NCBI RefSeq assembly: GCF_023278565.1 | Contig: NC_064682.1 | Location: 744,001 to 808,000, forward strand | Length of the DNA stretch: 64,000 nucleotides | From: Colletotrichum lupini | Lineage: Eukaryota; Ascomycota; Sordariomycetes; Glomerellales; Glomerellaceae | Reading direction: 5' to 3' | Shown: positions 45,701 to 57,592 of the stretch, piece by piece | How positions within the stretch are numbered: position 1 is the stretch's first letter | Layout: each line of letters starts with the position of its first letter | Position numbers and translations under genes: made by a program | Notes under the pieces: model-generated | Told to the model about the DNA's origin: nothing | Database searches by the model: none | What the model saw: only the letters and a program-made list of their open reading frames with translations

Positions 45701-48700
45701 TCCCTAAATATATAATGGAAACGTATTAGATATAGACATCGCAGTCATGACCTTCATAAGCCCGCAAGACTAATAGCACTGCAGATCACTTCGTCTATCA
45801 ATAAACGTTCATTATAAAGCACTAGTATTCATGGTGACTTCAGATATGTCGCTAAACAAATTTTCAGTGCCAAGAGAAACAATATAAAGCCGGCATGAAC
45901 CACAAGTCGAACGAAAACACGCCATTATCGCCGCTCACTGCCAGTCTGGTACATTGATGGCCTTTTACTCGGAGTGTATCGCAGTACTATTCTCTCAGAT
46001 TCTCACACAACCTCACGTACTCTGTCCCGACAGTAAATCAGACGTGACAGAGGCAATGCCTGTCTAGTCTAGGTAGAAATATCAGCTGGATGAAATGGCT
46101 AGATGGAGGGCCGCTTGAATAGTAGTTTAGACATTTCCGCATTTGGGGGAGGTGCGAGGCATGATGCATTCGGTGGCATACTGATCATACCTATATAGAT
46201 CTGTTTCCTTTCTTCACTATTGGGTGCTACGTAATACATTTTTGACTGCATGGACGCGAGTGCTGGCATTGTTCAGTCCTGTAAAGTAGACTATTCACGA
46301 TATCTACTCAGTGCCAAAGGATGTTTTCTTTTCTCCCTGTCCCTATAAACATGAGAATGAGTCGCTACCGATATTTGTAGTAAATGCGCTTGTCTCGATG
46401 GAAGTGTGAAACGTAGACTGCGGGGATTGCCTCCAGCCGATAATTGTCTTTCTCGTAAGGTGTTTCAGCATCCAGGCATACGATCTAATTGAAGGACATC
46501 AGAAACACTGGCTGTAATGCTGTGCCCCTAATATTCAAATGACCATGTAGGAGACTTAGCATGATGTTGATGACCTTTATCTTTCAGAATTCTCACCTGT
46601 CAGGTGTCTCAGAAAGACTGCGCCGCAGAAAAGGCTGGTGCCTCTACATTGCGGTTCCTTAGAATAAACTTACGTCTACAATAAATACATTTGGTAAACT
46701 TGCAGTACTCACAAACCCCGCATGATTTGGAACCACATGAGACAGATATAAATCGGGCGATGATCTTATAGCTCATCAGCGTTGACTTTTTTCCAAGCCA
46801 GGACTATGTGCCAGACGTGGGGGAGAGAGAAACAATCTACGTCACGGCTACTTCGACTATGTCCATTCGAAGTCGGCGGTTTTTGGGAGTAAACGTCGGA
46901 CATGATCGGTATCACTACACAGCGTTTGCTTGTCTTCAATATTATGTAGAAGAAAAATTGTACATTCATGTGTCAACTCAGAAGAAGATTGTGGATGTTA
47001 GAGGGACGGTATGATGGAAGTCTTCACACAGAACTTGAAATGCCACTCTGACTAGGATCGAGCATCACCAGTACGGATCCCAGAGTTTGGCAAAGACTCG
47101 ATATAACTTGAGAGGTTCAAAGCTTTGCATATGATTTTAGGCTGCTCATTTGTCGGCGGCTTGGTGAGTACCATAACGTACTTTATCTTATTGACACAGC
47201 TACATATTACCAGCATATGTTTCGAGTTTCAATTACCTACGCGTTCAAGCATAAAACAAGCGGAAGAGCTCAAGATATCATATCTTCAACAGCCTGGCTT
47301 TCAGGTCTTATTACGCTCATTCGCGGCGTGTTTAGTTGTTGCGAAGCGAGAATCATTGTTCACGTCACAGATTCCCAACTAAAATGATGTATTTTGACTG
47401 AGATATGCCAATAGTAGTCGAGCTCAATAATGTACACTATTCATCCTCTCTTCTAATATGATCTAACCTTCAATTATGCGGGTCATAGCCCTAATTGGGC
47501 CAACATGACCCGTTTGATTCTTCGCGCCTCAAGATCCAGATAACAGGTTCAGGATTGTCTTCCATTGCCTAAACGTTGAACTTCTTAGTTCAGTAACATG
47601 ATAGTGGATCTTTTTACCAAGTGTTGAACATGTTCTAACTGTGGAGGTATCAATGCCAGTCGCCGTCTGCCATAAGAGGGCGTTCAGTGCGGCAATCTCT
47701 CGTAATGTCTAAGGTCATTACCATGTAGCCTAGGTATATCAATTAAGTACATTAAGATCTGATAAATCAAGCCAAAGCTTCCCAGTCAACAAACAGTTGT
47801 GTCATGGACAGGTCGCAGCTGACTCTCTACATATTTTACTCAATGAATGTCTCCCAGATGAAACCCGACAAGATTTGAGAGAAGCTGTGGAGTTAAGACT
47901 TGTGCTACCTAGATTAATCCGGGCGCCGACACTACCGTAAGGTACCCATCTGATCTTCGTCCAAGGGTAATTGTCACTGAACACTATGTTTTTTGGACAA
48001 ACCATGAATTGTTCCTTTGATGCTACCAGTGACAACCACATTGCTCACGGCTTTGCAAGAGTTTGATGCCCATTGCTCAACACAATTTCGTTTCGCAGTT
48101 CCCAGAAGATTGGAGACCGCTTGAAGCAATTTGACAAGTCATTGGATAACATTCTTGGATCAGTTTGTCCATGGGTGGATTCGGGTTACATTGTTGCGGG
48201 AATACCTTCGTATCCCCGAAATGAGTGCCCAAGATGCCGCCCCACCGGACCGTTCCTTTGGTCCTTTACACTACTAAACGCTGGTCTATGCTGAGCGCCA
48301 GTTGAGGAGAGATGGCACCTCCGGCTTGAGATTGTTGTGACCTACATTTCACCCATGGGTACTGCTAAGCTACTTAAGAAATTCCGGGCCAATTCTCTCG
48401 AGCAAGGCAATTGAGACGAACTTGCTTTACCCCAACTCGAATCCAGCATCAATCCCGATAACGGTGGTGTGCCATCCTCTGATCGTATCAGGCCAGATTA
48501 TGACTGGCTCGGTTTATTCTTCGGATTGTAAGGACGCTAATGTCCAAGGGGTCTTGCCATTTCAATGGGGTGACTTGTGGCCTTGCGCCCACACAAAAAT
48601 TGCCCCTCTTATAATCTATTTTTCTGACCGCCAATTGGTTCGCTCTCGAGAGTGTCTTCAAGTCGTTCAGTTGTTGAAGGATGGCCCCAACGGTGCCACG

Positions 48701-49027
48701 TTGGAAATGCTCTTAAACCTGGAGTCAGCCCCAGTGACTGCTAACGGACCCCAATTCTCTCCCTTCGACAACCTATCAGATCCTTGCTCCTCTTCACAGA
48801 CAACATCGGTTGTCTTTTGCAGGGTCTGAAGAGCCCCTGCATAGGATGGTTTCGAGCGTGGGGTTCTTACGTGGTGGTCGCCGTGGCTGATTTAAGAAGT
48901 CTTCTGCGGTGCGAGGCCGCAGGCGCCGGGTCTTTAGAGTGCGGAACACCAATGGATTGAAGTCATATGCTGGTGGAACTAAACGTTGAGTGTTGACAAG
49001 GAAAACTCCTGCTTCGGTTCTGGATAT
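42718..49027. other. 6.3-kb gene-poor stretch
   Basis: No family could be recognised across 6.3 kb of otherwise normal composition. Longest open frames are plus 45223-45546 and plus 48422-48829; the latter and a minus frame at 48041-47802 may be remnants of decayed genes, but no motif supports this. The left side includes the promoter of the rhodopsin-family gene. Given the very short secreted peptide found at 32.1 kb, small split genes could be missed here. Confidence 0.35.
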
Positions 49028-49985
49028 TTAACTAGCCATCCACTGGCCGCCGTTGGCACTGACCAGGCATCCCGTCATCCATCCGCTCTCCGGGGAGCAA
49101 ATCATGCCAACAATGCCAGCAATCTCCTCAGCGTAGCCAGCACGTCCGCCGTATTTCTCAGCCATTTCCTTCTGTTCATCCGAGTCCCATTCTCGGATTC
49201 CACACAGCGGTGTAAGAGGGTACCACGATGAAATGGCTTGCTTCGCATCCTCAGAGGCACCTCGGAGCATGTCCGTCATGGTGGAGCTGGGGTTGCAAGA
49301 GTTGACGGTGCAGTGCTCCTTGAGCTCGCGTGCCCATGTGCGCGTCATGGCCTCAAGGGCGCCCTTGCTGCCGCCGTACAGGGTCAGGTACTCGAGTCCA
49401 ACCTTGGAACCGACGCTTGACACATTGACGATGCGGCCCGAGCGGTCGGTGGGCAGAAGGGGCTTGATTGCCTGCGTGAGCAGGATGGGTCCAAGGACGT
49501 TGATAGAGTAGACCTTGTGGAAGTCCTCAACGTTGACGGCTTCAAGAGGCATGGCGTGGAAGCGAGCGGCGCAGTTGACCAGTATGTCGACCTGCGGCTT
49601 GCCTGTCTTGGCGCTGGGCGGCATGTCATTCTTTACAACATCGACAATCTTGGAGCAGCCATCGGGTGTACTGAAGTCGGCACGGACGGGAATGGCCTCG
49701 ACGTTGTGTGCCTTTGCCAGTTGCTCAGCGAGAGCTTTGGCAGGCTCGTCAGAAGACTCGGTCAGATAAATGAGCACGACATTGGCGCCTTTGGAGGCGA
49801 GGTTCTGAGCAATGGCGGCACCAATACCTTGGGACTTTTGTCAGCGTAGGTGTTCCTAGAAATCCCAGAAGAAAACGGGAGGAAGGCTCACTCCTTGCAC
49901 CACCCGTAATGACGGCCGTCTTGCCCTCATGAACTTTGTATGGAGGGGCCTGAGTAATGGGAACGGTGATCTGTGATTTGGTCAT
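49028..49985 (-). CDS. Short-chain dehydrogenase/reductase (FabG-like SDR)
   Basis: Two exons, 49985-49892 and 49827-49028, with a 64-bp intron (GTGAGC...AAG) give 297 residues. Classical SDR motifs are present: AVITGGARSIGAAIAQNLA (dinucleotide-binding loop TGxxxGxG, about residues 24-42), ANVVLIYLTES (cofactor selector), DILVNCAARF (NNAG position, here NCAA), and the catalytic segment IVNVSSVGSK with YGGSKGALEAMTR (Ser and the YxxxK pair). The product ends GGQWMAS. NAD(P)H-dependent oxidoreductase in the cytosol; substrate unknown. The splice falls exactly in the glycine-rich loop. An ATG 21 bases upstream (50006) would add seven residues. Confidence 0.9.
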
Positions 49986-51153
49986 TTTGTTTAACGGAGA
50001 GTACAACGTGTTGTTTGTGCTAAAGTGAGTTTACGCCGTGTTCGATTTTCAGGCAATTTTCAACCGAATCATATCACGGGGTCTGGGGACCATGGTTATT
50101 AAGGAAAATAGGAGAAAATGTGACAGCAGCAACGTGGTGCCTGTCAATCTGTCAGACCGTCTTCTCTCTTACCATTTCTGGATCTTCAGCAAATGCCCTA
50201 GACCATTTCGAGCCTCATAAGCAGGGACTTTCTTGTTAACGAATTTGTCCACTTGCTCCACTGTCGAGATCCAATGAAAGCATTGGTCGAGGTGGCATCG
50301 AGTCTTCATGGCCTGTATGATGATGGGTTATGTGGGACCGAGAAGGGGCGAATGCCGAAGCCATGACCATCGGTGTTCCGGTCTACACTCGAGGATACAT
50401 GAGTTCGTAGGCCGTAGCAATTGCAACATCAACTAAGGGATGAATTTCGTAGGTAAGATTAGCAACAATGATCTTTGATGTTGCATGCCATCCTGGGTAG
50501 AGTTCACTGCTAAAGCTACATCATGCCATAAAGTCCATCCGCACACGTGCGCCACGGCATGGTATATAATGTCCTTGATTGTCCCACCCAGCGGAGCCGG
50601 AAATCCGGCAAACGGGTCAAACATACGTTACCTGGTCATTTTACCAAAAATTGCCTCACAACTCCGTTTTCAGTCACCTCTTTGGGATTTGATGATGGTG
50701 CTGAGTATTACCAAAATCATCCAACCTGTAGAACCCCTGGTCCTGTCGAAGCGAAAGGCACCCTTCCCTGCGAGTAGGAGCTTTTCCAAGGGTTGCTCAA
50801 GGATACTTCAAGGATCTTAGCGACGCCTAACATCTCAATTGAAAACGATTCAGGAGTTTTTCTGCCAGTGATCGGCGCGAAATGGGTGACATTGGCTGGC
50901 AACGTGTGTTGAAGACCACTTCCATAAAACCCATCTTGTATGTCCGCCAATCTGTCAACGATAGGTCTAGCCAGAATCGACTCTTACTCACTTCTGTGGA
51001 GTAGTTTGTTCGTCTCGAAGATTGGCTTCTTCTTGTCGGCAACTACACGATCGTCCACTAGTCACTTGTTTTATTGACTTGCTGTCCCCGGCGAAGCCCA
51101 TTGCAACCTACCTTAAGAGCCAAGACTGTGAGACAGAGCTACTTGAAGTCAAC
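49986..51153. other. Divergent promoter region, no gene recognised
   Basis: Head-to-head spacer between the SDR and the rhodopsin-family gene. Plus frames near 50.5-50.8 kb look mildly protein-like but have no start, motif or splice chain to support a gene. Confidence 0.4.
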
Positions 51154-52513
51154 ATGGTAACAGAGGATCCTAACCGACGGTTGGTCTACCAACTTGAGGG
51201 CGTTGGCCTCAGCCTATTTGTGGTCTCTATTGTTGGTGGCGTCGTCTCTTTGATTGTGGTGTGCCTGAGGACATTGATTCGACTGCGGGCGAAGACGTTT
51301 AGTTGGGATGACGGCTTGATGCTCGGTGGTTTGGTAAGCTTAATCTTCTCAAAACCTTCTCGCAGGACCTTAGAGCATTGTTTTCCCTATTACGCCTATG
51401 CTGACTTAGGCCTGAAGGTCGTTTACCTCGTCGATGTCGCACTCGCCTGCATGGGCGCGCTGAGTGGACTGGGCACGCGCAATGCAGACCTCAGCTCAGT
51501 CATGTTGGTCGAATCGATGAAATATTTGATGATTTGGATGATGCTCTACGTGGCAGTATTGTGTACGATCAAAACTTCGATTTGCATCACCACACTACGG
51601 ATCGCTACTACAATGCCAAAGCTACGCACTGCCGTCTACATCTTGATGGGCCTTACTGTCGCCACATTCTTCACAACCTTCGTCGGGATCCTCTTGTTAT
51701 GCCGACCTGTGGAAGCCAATTGGGATACCAGCATCGTGTTAGAGGGCCGTGGCGAGTGCTCGCCAGTAAGCTCTATGTTGGCGCTGTCATACACTTCAAC
51801 CGTCAGCACCATCGTTACCGACCTTGCCTGTGCCGTGCTCCCGGCTATTATTCTCTGGCAGACACAAATGAAGCTCTCGACAAAGATCATGGTCTCTTTC
51901 GTCCTTTCTTTCGGCTCTTTGTAAGTATTTTGCCCAGTGCACCTGTCTGAGATGATCTTGATAGCTAATTCCTACCGTTTCGGTCACATGATTAGTGCCT
52001 CAGTCTCGACCATGATACGTACTCCATACATCGATCACTACAACCATCCACTAGACGATCTTGCCTGTATGATGCTTCCATTGGTCTGCCACGAGTAGAG
52101 TAGTTGCTGACTTGAATCGCTTAACATTCCACATTGCTAACATCCCCCTTTGGTCCAATATCGAGACTGCCATTGGATTCATCGCCGGCTCCCTCCCTGC
52201 TTTACGACAATTCTTCATGCACCGTCGCTCGCCACGACCTACAACTTTGGGTCAAACAGATGCATCTCATGGCCTCCACCCGGGATCAGTTGGGCTTGTT
52301 ACTATTGGCGGCTCAGGAGTGACATCCAAGAGCAAGATACGCAAAGGTACAAATTACGAGGACGACGAAGCAGGGCAGGGAGACTGGACGCGTCTCGATG
52401 AAGACAGCGTCTCGGAGAAAGGAAGCACAGCACCTGTTCGGGGCATTCGCAAGGACATGACCTTCGAGGTTTCGTCTCTACCAGGACAGAAGAATGGCCG
52501 GAGTAAAAGTTAG
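51154..52513 (+). CDS. Rhodopsin-family integral membrane protein, second copy
   Basis: Second fungal rhodopsin-type membrane protein, about 387 residues. Exons are 51154-51333, 51418-51920, 51996-52066 and 52104-52513. Motifs: FVVSIVGGVVSLIVVCLRTLIRL (first helix), FSWDDGLML, GLGTRNADL, the loop LLCRPVEANWDTS with a later GECSP, and SNIETAIGFIAGSLPALRQFF in the last helix; a hydrophilic tail follows. The first two introns (84 and 75 bp) are sound. The third is problematic: to avoid a TAG right after PLVCHE a 37-bp intron (52067-52103) must be assumed, shorter than usual and without a branch point. Otherwise the protein would lose its last helix and tail. Start at 51154 is preferred over 51022 because the membrane domain begins shortly after. 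Confidence 0.75.
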
Positions 52514-53039
52514 TTACGCAACGTAAGTAATATGAGGGAGAAAGGAATTCCCACCCGACAATATCGTTCTGATATCGGACACGGTACTGCGACGGCTCAA
52601 AAGAATAGGTGGCTCTAGACTGCTCCAAATGGAACGCCGAGTACCTGTTTAGGCCCGTTGCTCAGAGATTATGCTTTTGCATGTACTTGAATGTTCGAAT
52701 GGCGGCCATGGACAAAAGGCGGGCCAAAGATAACTTGCTTGTTGTGCGTCTACGCAGTCAGCGCTAAGCTTTGTTCGGCTGTATCCCGAAGAACCTAAGG
52801 TAGCGTCAAATTGTCAGACTCGGGCAAGAGATGACAACTTGAACTTCGCTTATCTCGATTACATTTGGACATGAAGCTGACACCTGTCCCCCACACCTAC
52901 GTCCATCCTACCTCGCCTCGAAGGCTTAGCAACATTACTAGCTAACTGTTTCTGATTCTCTGTTCTCCCACCGCCATACTGCCCTTCTTTCTTAGATACA
53001 TAATACAACTCGTAGTCCAGCTATTAAGCTGACACTTTC
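52514..53039. other. Intergenic, no gene recognised
   Basis: Promoter side of the acyltransferase-like gene; pyrimidine-rich just before 53040, as is common before fungal start codons. Confidence 0.45.
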
Positions 53040-54926
53040 ATGTCTCTCCCACCCTTACCTCGTCTAGAGTCGGCTAAGTTCCGCTGGTACCCTTCTCCAG
53101 ACGGACCCAGCTCTGTGAGGCGTCTCGCTGTTGGCACCGAGGCTTGGGTTGGCTTACGAGAGCCGAACTCTCGTGGTCAGTACGACAACTACCTGAACAC
53201 GTCTCTCCGAGTTCATGTTCCTGGGATCTCGTTAGAGAACATCGCGCTGCAAATCTCCAACACCCTTGTCAACATTCGATTCCAACACCCTGAGGTTGGA
53301 TGCTCCGTCACCTGGGCTACCGACCAAGATCCTCCCTTCATTGTCTATCACCGAGCTCCGACGAAGTTGCCTTGAACTGGGGCCGCGGTCTTGTTCCATC
53401 AATTGCAACGGATAAAGCTGGGCTTGAAGTCGCCGCTGAACTTTCGGAGGCGCGCCAAGAGAGACCTGAGCCGTTACCCCCGGTCAAGGTCTATGTCGTA
53501 GCTCAAGTGCCAGAGACAGGCACTCCACTTGAAAATGGCGCTGGAGTGGACGTGCTCTGTGCATTCAACCATATTCACTGGGACAGTATCAGCTCGCGCA
53601 TATTCGTCGGTGACTTGTTGCGCGGTCGGTGTTGGCCAACAGTTCAACGCTGGCGACCAGAATCTAGCAAACAGTCCTTTCCATCATCCTTGGGGCAAGG
53701 AAATTGCCAACCTCAACGAGCCGGTCCTCGATGCATGCAAAACCAACGTGGATGCATTAAGAGAGGATTATGACAAGGCGCGAGATGACTTCATCACCGA
53801 GTTGCTCAGAAGTGCGGTGAGTAGTTCTGCATATTCTTGGCGGCTTGACCATCCACAGCCCGTCCCAAGCGAACATGGTTTCCGTGGTCACTAACTCCTC
53901 GAAGACAAGTTGGGGGCTTCCTGTAACGAATACTACAGGCACACCTCGAACTATATGGAGAACCCTTAATACAGACGAAAGTCAGGCCATCTCGAAGGCC
54001 ATAAAGAGTCAGCTCGGACCCCAGTTCACCTTCACTCACCTCGGCCATGCCGCCATGGTGCTTGCATTACTGCGAGTCAGCCCCTTAGCAGGAGATGCCT
54101 CGGACGCCCTGTTTCTTTCCTCGCCCTTGCCAGTCAATGGGAGGCGATACTTAAGTGGCAGCAATGCAAGTATTCGTTATGGGTCGTGTCAGGCGGGCGC
54201 GTCGGTGGAATTTGCACCACTTCGATCGTACGCTGTCGATGAGAGCAATCCTGAAGCAGTCAGAATGACACTCGCAAGCCTGGCTCATCATGTCAGAAAC
54301 AGCTATCAGCATTGGCTGACGAACGAGTTCCAATTGGTCATAGACCAAGTTAAGAGCAACTTTCTAGCGGGGTTTCTGGCATCGTGAGTAATCTCCCTCC
54401 CCCATTTTCAATTTCAATGTTTCCCTGGTTCTAAAACTCTTCTGCTTAGAGCGCCTTCGTCCTTCTCACCGACAAGCTTTCCGGTACGAAGTCCCAAACA
54501 CTGACAGCCTTCATCGAAATAACCCTTGGTGCATTTCTAACACGTCTTACAACGTCAAGGCCTTCGTCAGCGATGGCATTGTCGACAACTACATTCCAGG
54601 AGACGTTTTCGGCTCCAGCGATGAAAAGATCTACACCGTGGAGAGTTGCAATTTCCACCTGACGACTTATTCCTCTGATGTGTAAGGAGACCAATATTCT
54701 AATTCCTGGCTTCGTTTGATCTGTCGAGCACAGTTGGTCCAAGCGTGTGATATCTCCATTCTTAACCATTGTCACTAACTATTTGGAATCTAGGCTTGTT
54801 CGAATGGACAGTTTCAAAGGCCAGACTAGTCTTTCTGTCTGTTTCAACAATGGACGTCTTGACAAGAACCTCGCCAAGGCTTTCCTGAATGCTATAGTTG
54901 ATTTCATGATGGCATTTGCAACTTGA
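53040..54926 (+). pseudogene. BAHD/trichothecene-acetyltransferase-like gene with three frame breaks
   Basis: Relic of a condensation-fold acyltransferase related to fungal BAHD/trichothecene-3-O-acetyltransferase-type proteins. The N-part (53040 on, MSLPPLPRLESAKFRWY) runs in one frame to about 53360. From there the natural protein (VKVYVVAQVPE, then an HxxxD motif HIHWD at 53570-53584, the active-site signature) is one frame over until about 53622. It then returns to the first frame (QQFNAGDQNL). Introns at 53817-53904, 54384-54449 and 54682-54793 look good. A third frame change is needed at about 54480-54500 before the end segment (GIVDNYIPGDVFG, VRMDSFKGQTSL, AFLNAIVDFMMAFAT). The acyl donor and acceptor are unknown. 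The gene is broken in this sequence; sequencing errors could explain part of it. Confidence 0.65.
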
Positions 54927-55781
54927 GTCCTCAATCAGACTGCCTCTTATATAAATGTCCGTAGCTTTAAATGGTACTGTACCTGAATTAGAAAATGTCA
55001 CAGCGTATCGTGTCTGTTGGAGATGAAGTTGGGAGCTCGAATACGTGCTTTAGAGTACTCTATCCGAAGAGGGGTAGTACATTCCGGCATTCTCTAATTG
55101 AGAATATTGATTTTCTTTTGCTATTAAAAGTGAAAATGCAATATGGTTTCCCGTCCGAAAGAACTAATCTACTCTAGGTCAGTGTCAAATAGAAGCCGAT
55201 GCTGGCCTGTCATATCTTATTTATTTATATAAGAAATGCAATCTAGACTTTAGTACTATTATAGAGTCACTATAGGGGTATCGACGTATATAAAGAGAAT
55301 AGTTATTTATTAAAAATAAGAAATAAGTACGAGGCTCGCTCTGATATGGAGGGTATAAATAAAGTAAGCCTTAGTAATTATATAACTAAGGTTACGTAAT
55401 ATATAATAAGTTTATAAATAGTTAAAGCTATTATAATATACCCCTTTAAATAAATATATATTTTAAAAAAGCGTACTTAACTACTTATATTATTATAAAA
55501 AAGCTTGCTAAAAGCGAAAAACTAAATATTACTATATAAAAGTTTATTTATAAAAAGAATTATAAAATAAATTAGTTTATATATAAAGTTATAAATAAGA
55601 AGTAAATTAGCTATAAATTAACCTTTATATTCGTTCTTATAAATAATTTTAAAACTATATTATTAATAAAAAGTATAACTAAGGGACGGCCTCTTATTAA
55701 CTAAATAATTAACTTACGGGTTAAGGGTAATAAGTATATAAATTTTTTATTATTAACGTATATAATAAGCAAGCTGCCTAG
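54927..55781. other. Boundary into the second AT-rich block
   Basis: Normal composition to about 55.2 kb, then abrupt AT-rich RIP-type sequence. The part from 55.2 to 55.78 kb is repeat-derived but I could not assign it. Confidence 0.5.
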
Positions 55782-57592
55782 ATAAGCGAGCTACTTACCC
55801 AACTATAACTATTTTATTTTTTATTTTCTACCTTACGCAACGCTATAATATAACTATAATATTATAAACTAAAGAAACTTAATTAAACTTAGTAATCTAA
55901 GCTATTGAAAAAACCCTAAAACTAAGTATTTAAATAATAACTAAGATCTACTTAGTCCTTTTTAAGACCTTAAGTACCTATTTAAAAAACATACTTATAT
56001 AATAAAATACTATATTAAACTCGTAAAAATTAACTATATTTAAAAAAGAGAAGCTAGTTAAGTATATTCTTAACTTAGATTCCTAATTATTTCTTCTCTA
56101 TATTAGTAATATAAGAGATATAGCTAATCGACTACTCGCTAACTATAACGCGCTCCTTATTAAAAAGCGCTAAGTTTTTAATTTTATTAAGTACTAACTA
56201 TAGCTCTAAATATAATTTTTTTATAAATACGATTATAAAAGGGCTTAATACGAAGACTTAGACGTAATAAACGCATAGTTTTACTTCGTAGCAAATATAA
56301 TTATAAAATACGGTATTATAAAGTCCGATATCTATAACTTTAATAAAACTAGTTTTATAATAAGCTAAATTATATTTAGAATAGCCGTTATAAGTATAAA
56401 AAAGCGTTTAAATACGAAAATAATATAACTTAATAATTATAAATAGGTTATAGTTATTTAGGCTATTAGCTCGTCGAGCTATAGCGTCCCGCTATATATT
56501 ATTGTTATAAATAAATATTACCTCTCTACTTAGTATACGGAATCCGGTCTACTATATAATTAGGTTATTATAATATTTAAAAACGGCTAGATAATAAATA
56601 AGAGAGGCTTAGATTAGGTAAAATATTTTAAAAAGTATATAAAACTACGTATAAAAAGTTAATATTACCTCCTTATTGTTAACGAATATAAAAGTTACTA
56701 CTCTATAAATTTTAAGTTATATTATAAAGAGAATAATATTATTACCCTTTATATACTAGCTTATTTATTTTATTTATTATAGCCCTTAAATATTAGATAT
56801 TTTAAGCTTTTAAAAACGGTATATAGCTAAGAAATTAAGGAAAAAATACGACAGGGTAATACTTATGTTATAAAAAAGGATTTCTTTTTTACGTTTTATA
56901 AAGTATTTATATAAGCGATTATAAAAAGAAATATTTAGGGAGGATTTAGAGGAGCCGGGCTTATACTTTTAAGTATAGAAAGTATATTATTTAAGCTTAA
57001 TATAAAGTTATATACTCCGACGCTTCTAGGATCCCTCTTAATAATACTACTAGCCTAGACTTTTTAAATATTAAATAACCTAATAAAAGTATTATTATAG
57101 TTATAACTTATTAAAACTTAAATCGCTCGTTATTAAAATAGCTCCTTAATTTCGATTATTAAAGCTATTAAGTATTTATTAAAAGGGGCGTAAGGATTTA
57201 TATATTAAATTATTTTATTAAAATCAAAGTATTAGATCCTTTAAAAAGAAAATAACCTACTTAGCTAACGTAAAAGGGCTAAGAAAATACGTTTTAAATA
57301 AGGAGGAAGTCTTATAATAACTAACGGGGAAGACCTTTAGTTATAGAGAGAGGTAATAACCTAAATTAAAAAGGAAACGCGTCAAAATAGTAATTATTAA
57401 TTAAAAACTAAGACAGGTTAATAATAATATAGCGTCTATAAAAATACTAATTATAATACGTAAATATATTAAATTACTAAAGAAATATTTAAAAAAGAGG
57501 ATACTAAATAGTTTTAATTAAATTATTTTTCTAAGTACTACTTTTTAGTTACGAATATAATATAGTCGCGATTGGGTAGGTAGCTCGCTTAT
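55782..57592 (+). mobile_element. Fot1/pogo-type DNA transposon, RIP-degraded
   Basis: About 1.81 kb bounded by inverted ends: ATAAGCGAGCTACTTACCCA at the left and its near-perfect reverse complement (one difference, C/T) at the right. The size is normal for Fot1-like elements of the Tc1/mariner-pogo group, which insert at TA. The left end has TA just before it; the right side starts TA after the last matching base. Confidence 0.75.
55870..57300 (+). pseudogene. Fot1/pogo transposase remnant
   Basis: Plus-strand reading with many stops but clear DDE-transposase blocks: DIYNFNKTSF near 56.34 kb (family form has D and E, here N and K), LLIVNEYKSYYS near 56.68 kb (catalytic Asp read as Asn), NNIITLYILAYLFYLL near 56.74 kb, and an intact GGFRGAGL near 56.94 kb. 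Both visible catalytic acids are changed in the way G-to-A mutation would do. Ends approximate. Confidence 0.7.

Noticed and set aside
48422..48829. 135-codon plus frame as a gene
   Set aside because: Some natural-looking stretches but no motif, no clear start context and no exon partners; left as a possible relic only.
49028..54926. An intact secondary-metabolite gene cluster
   Set aside because: A reductase, membrane protein and broken acyltransferase are present, but no polyketide synthase, peptide synthetase, terpene synthase or P450 is visible.
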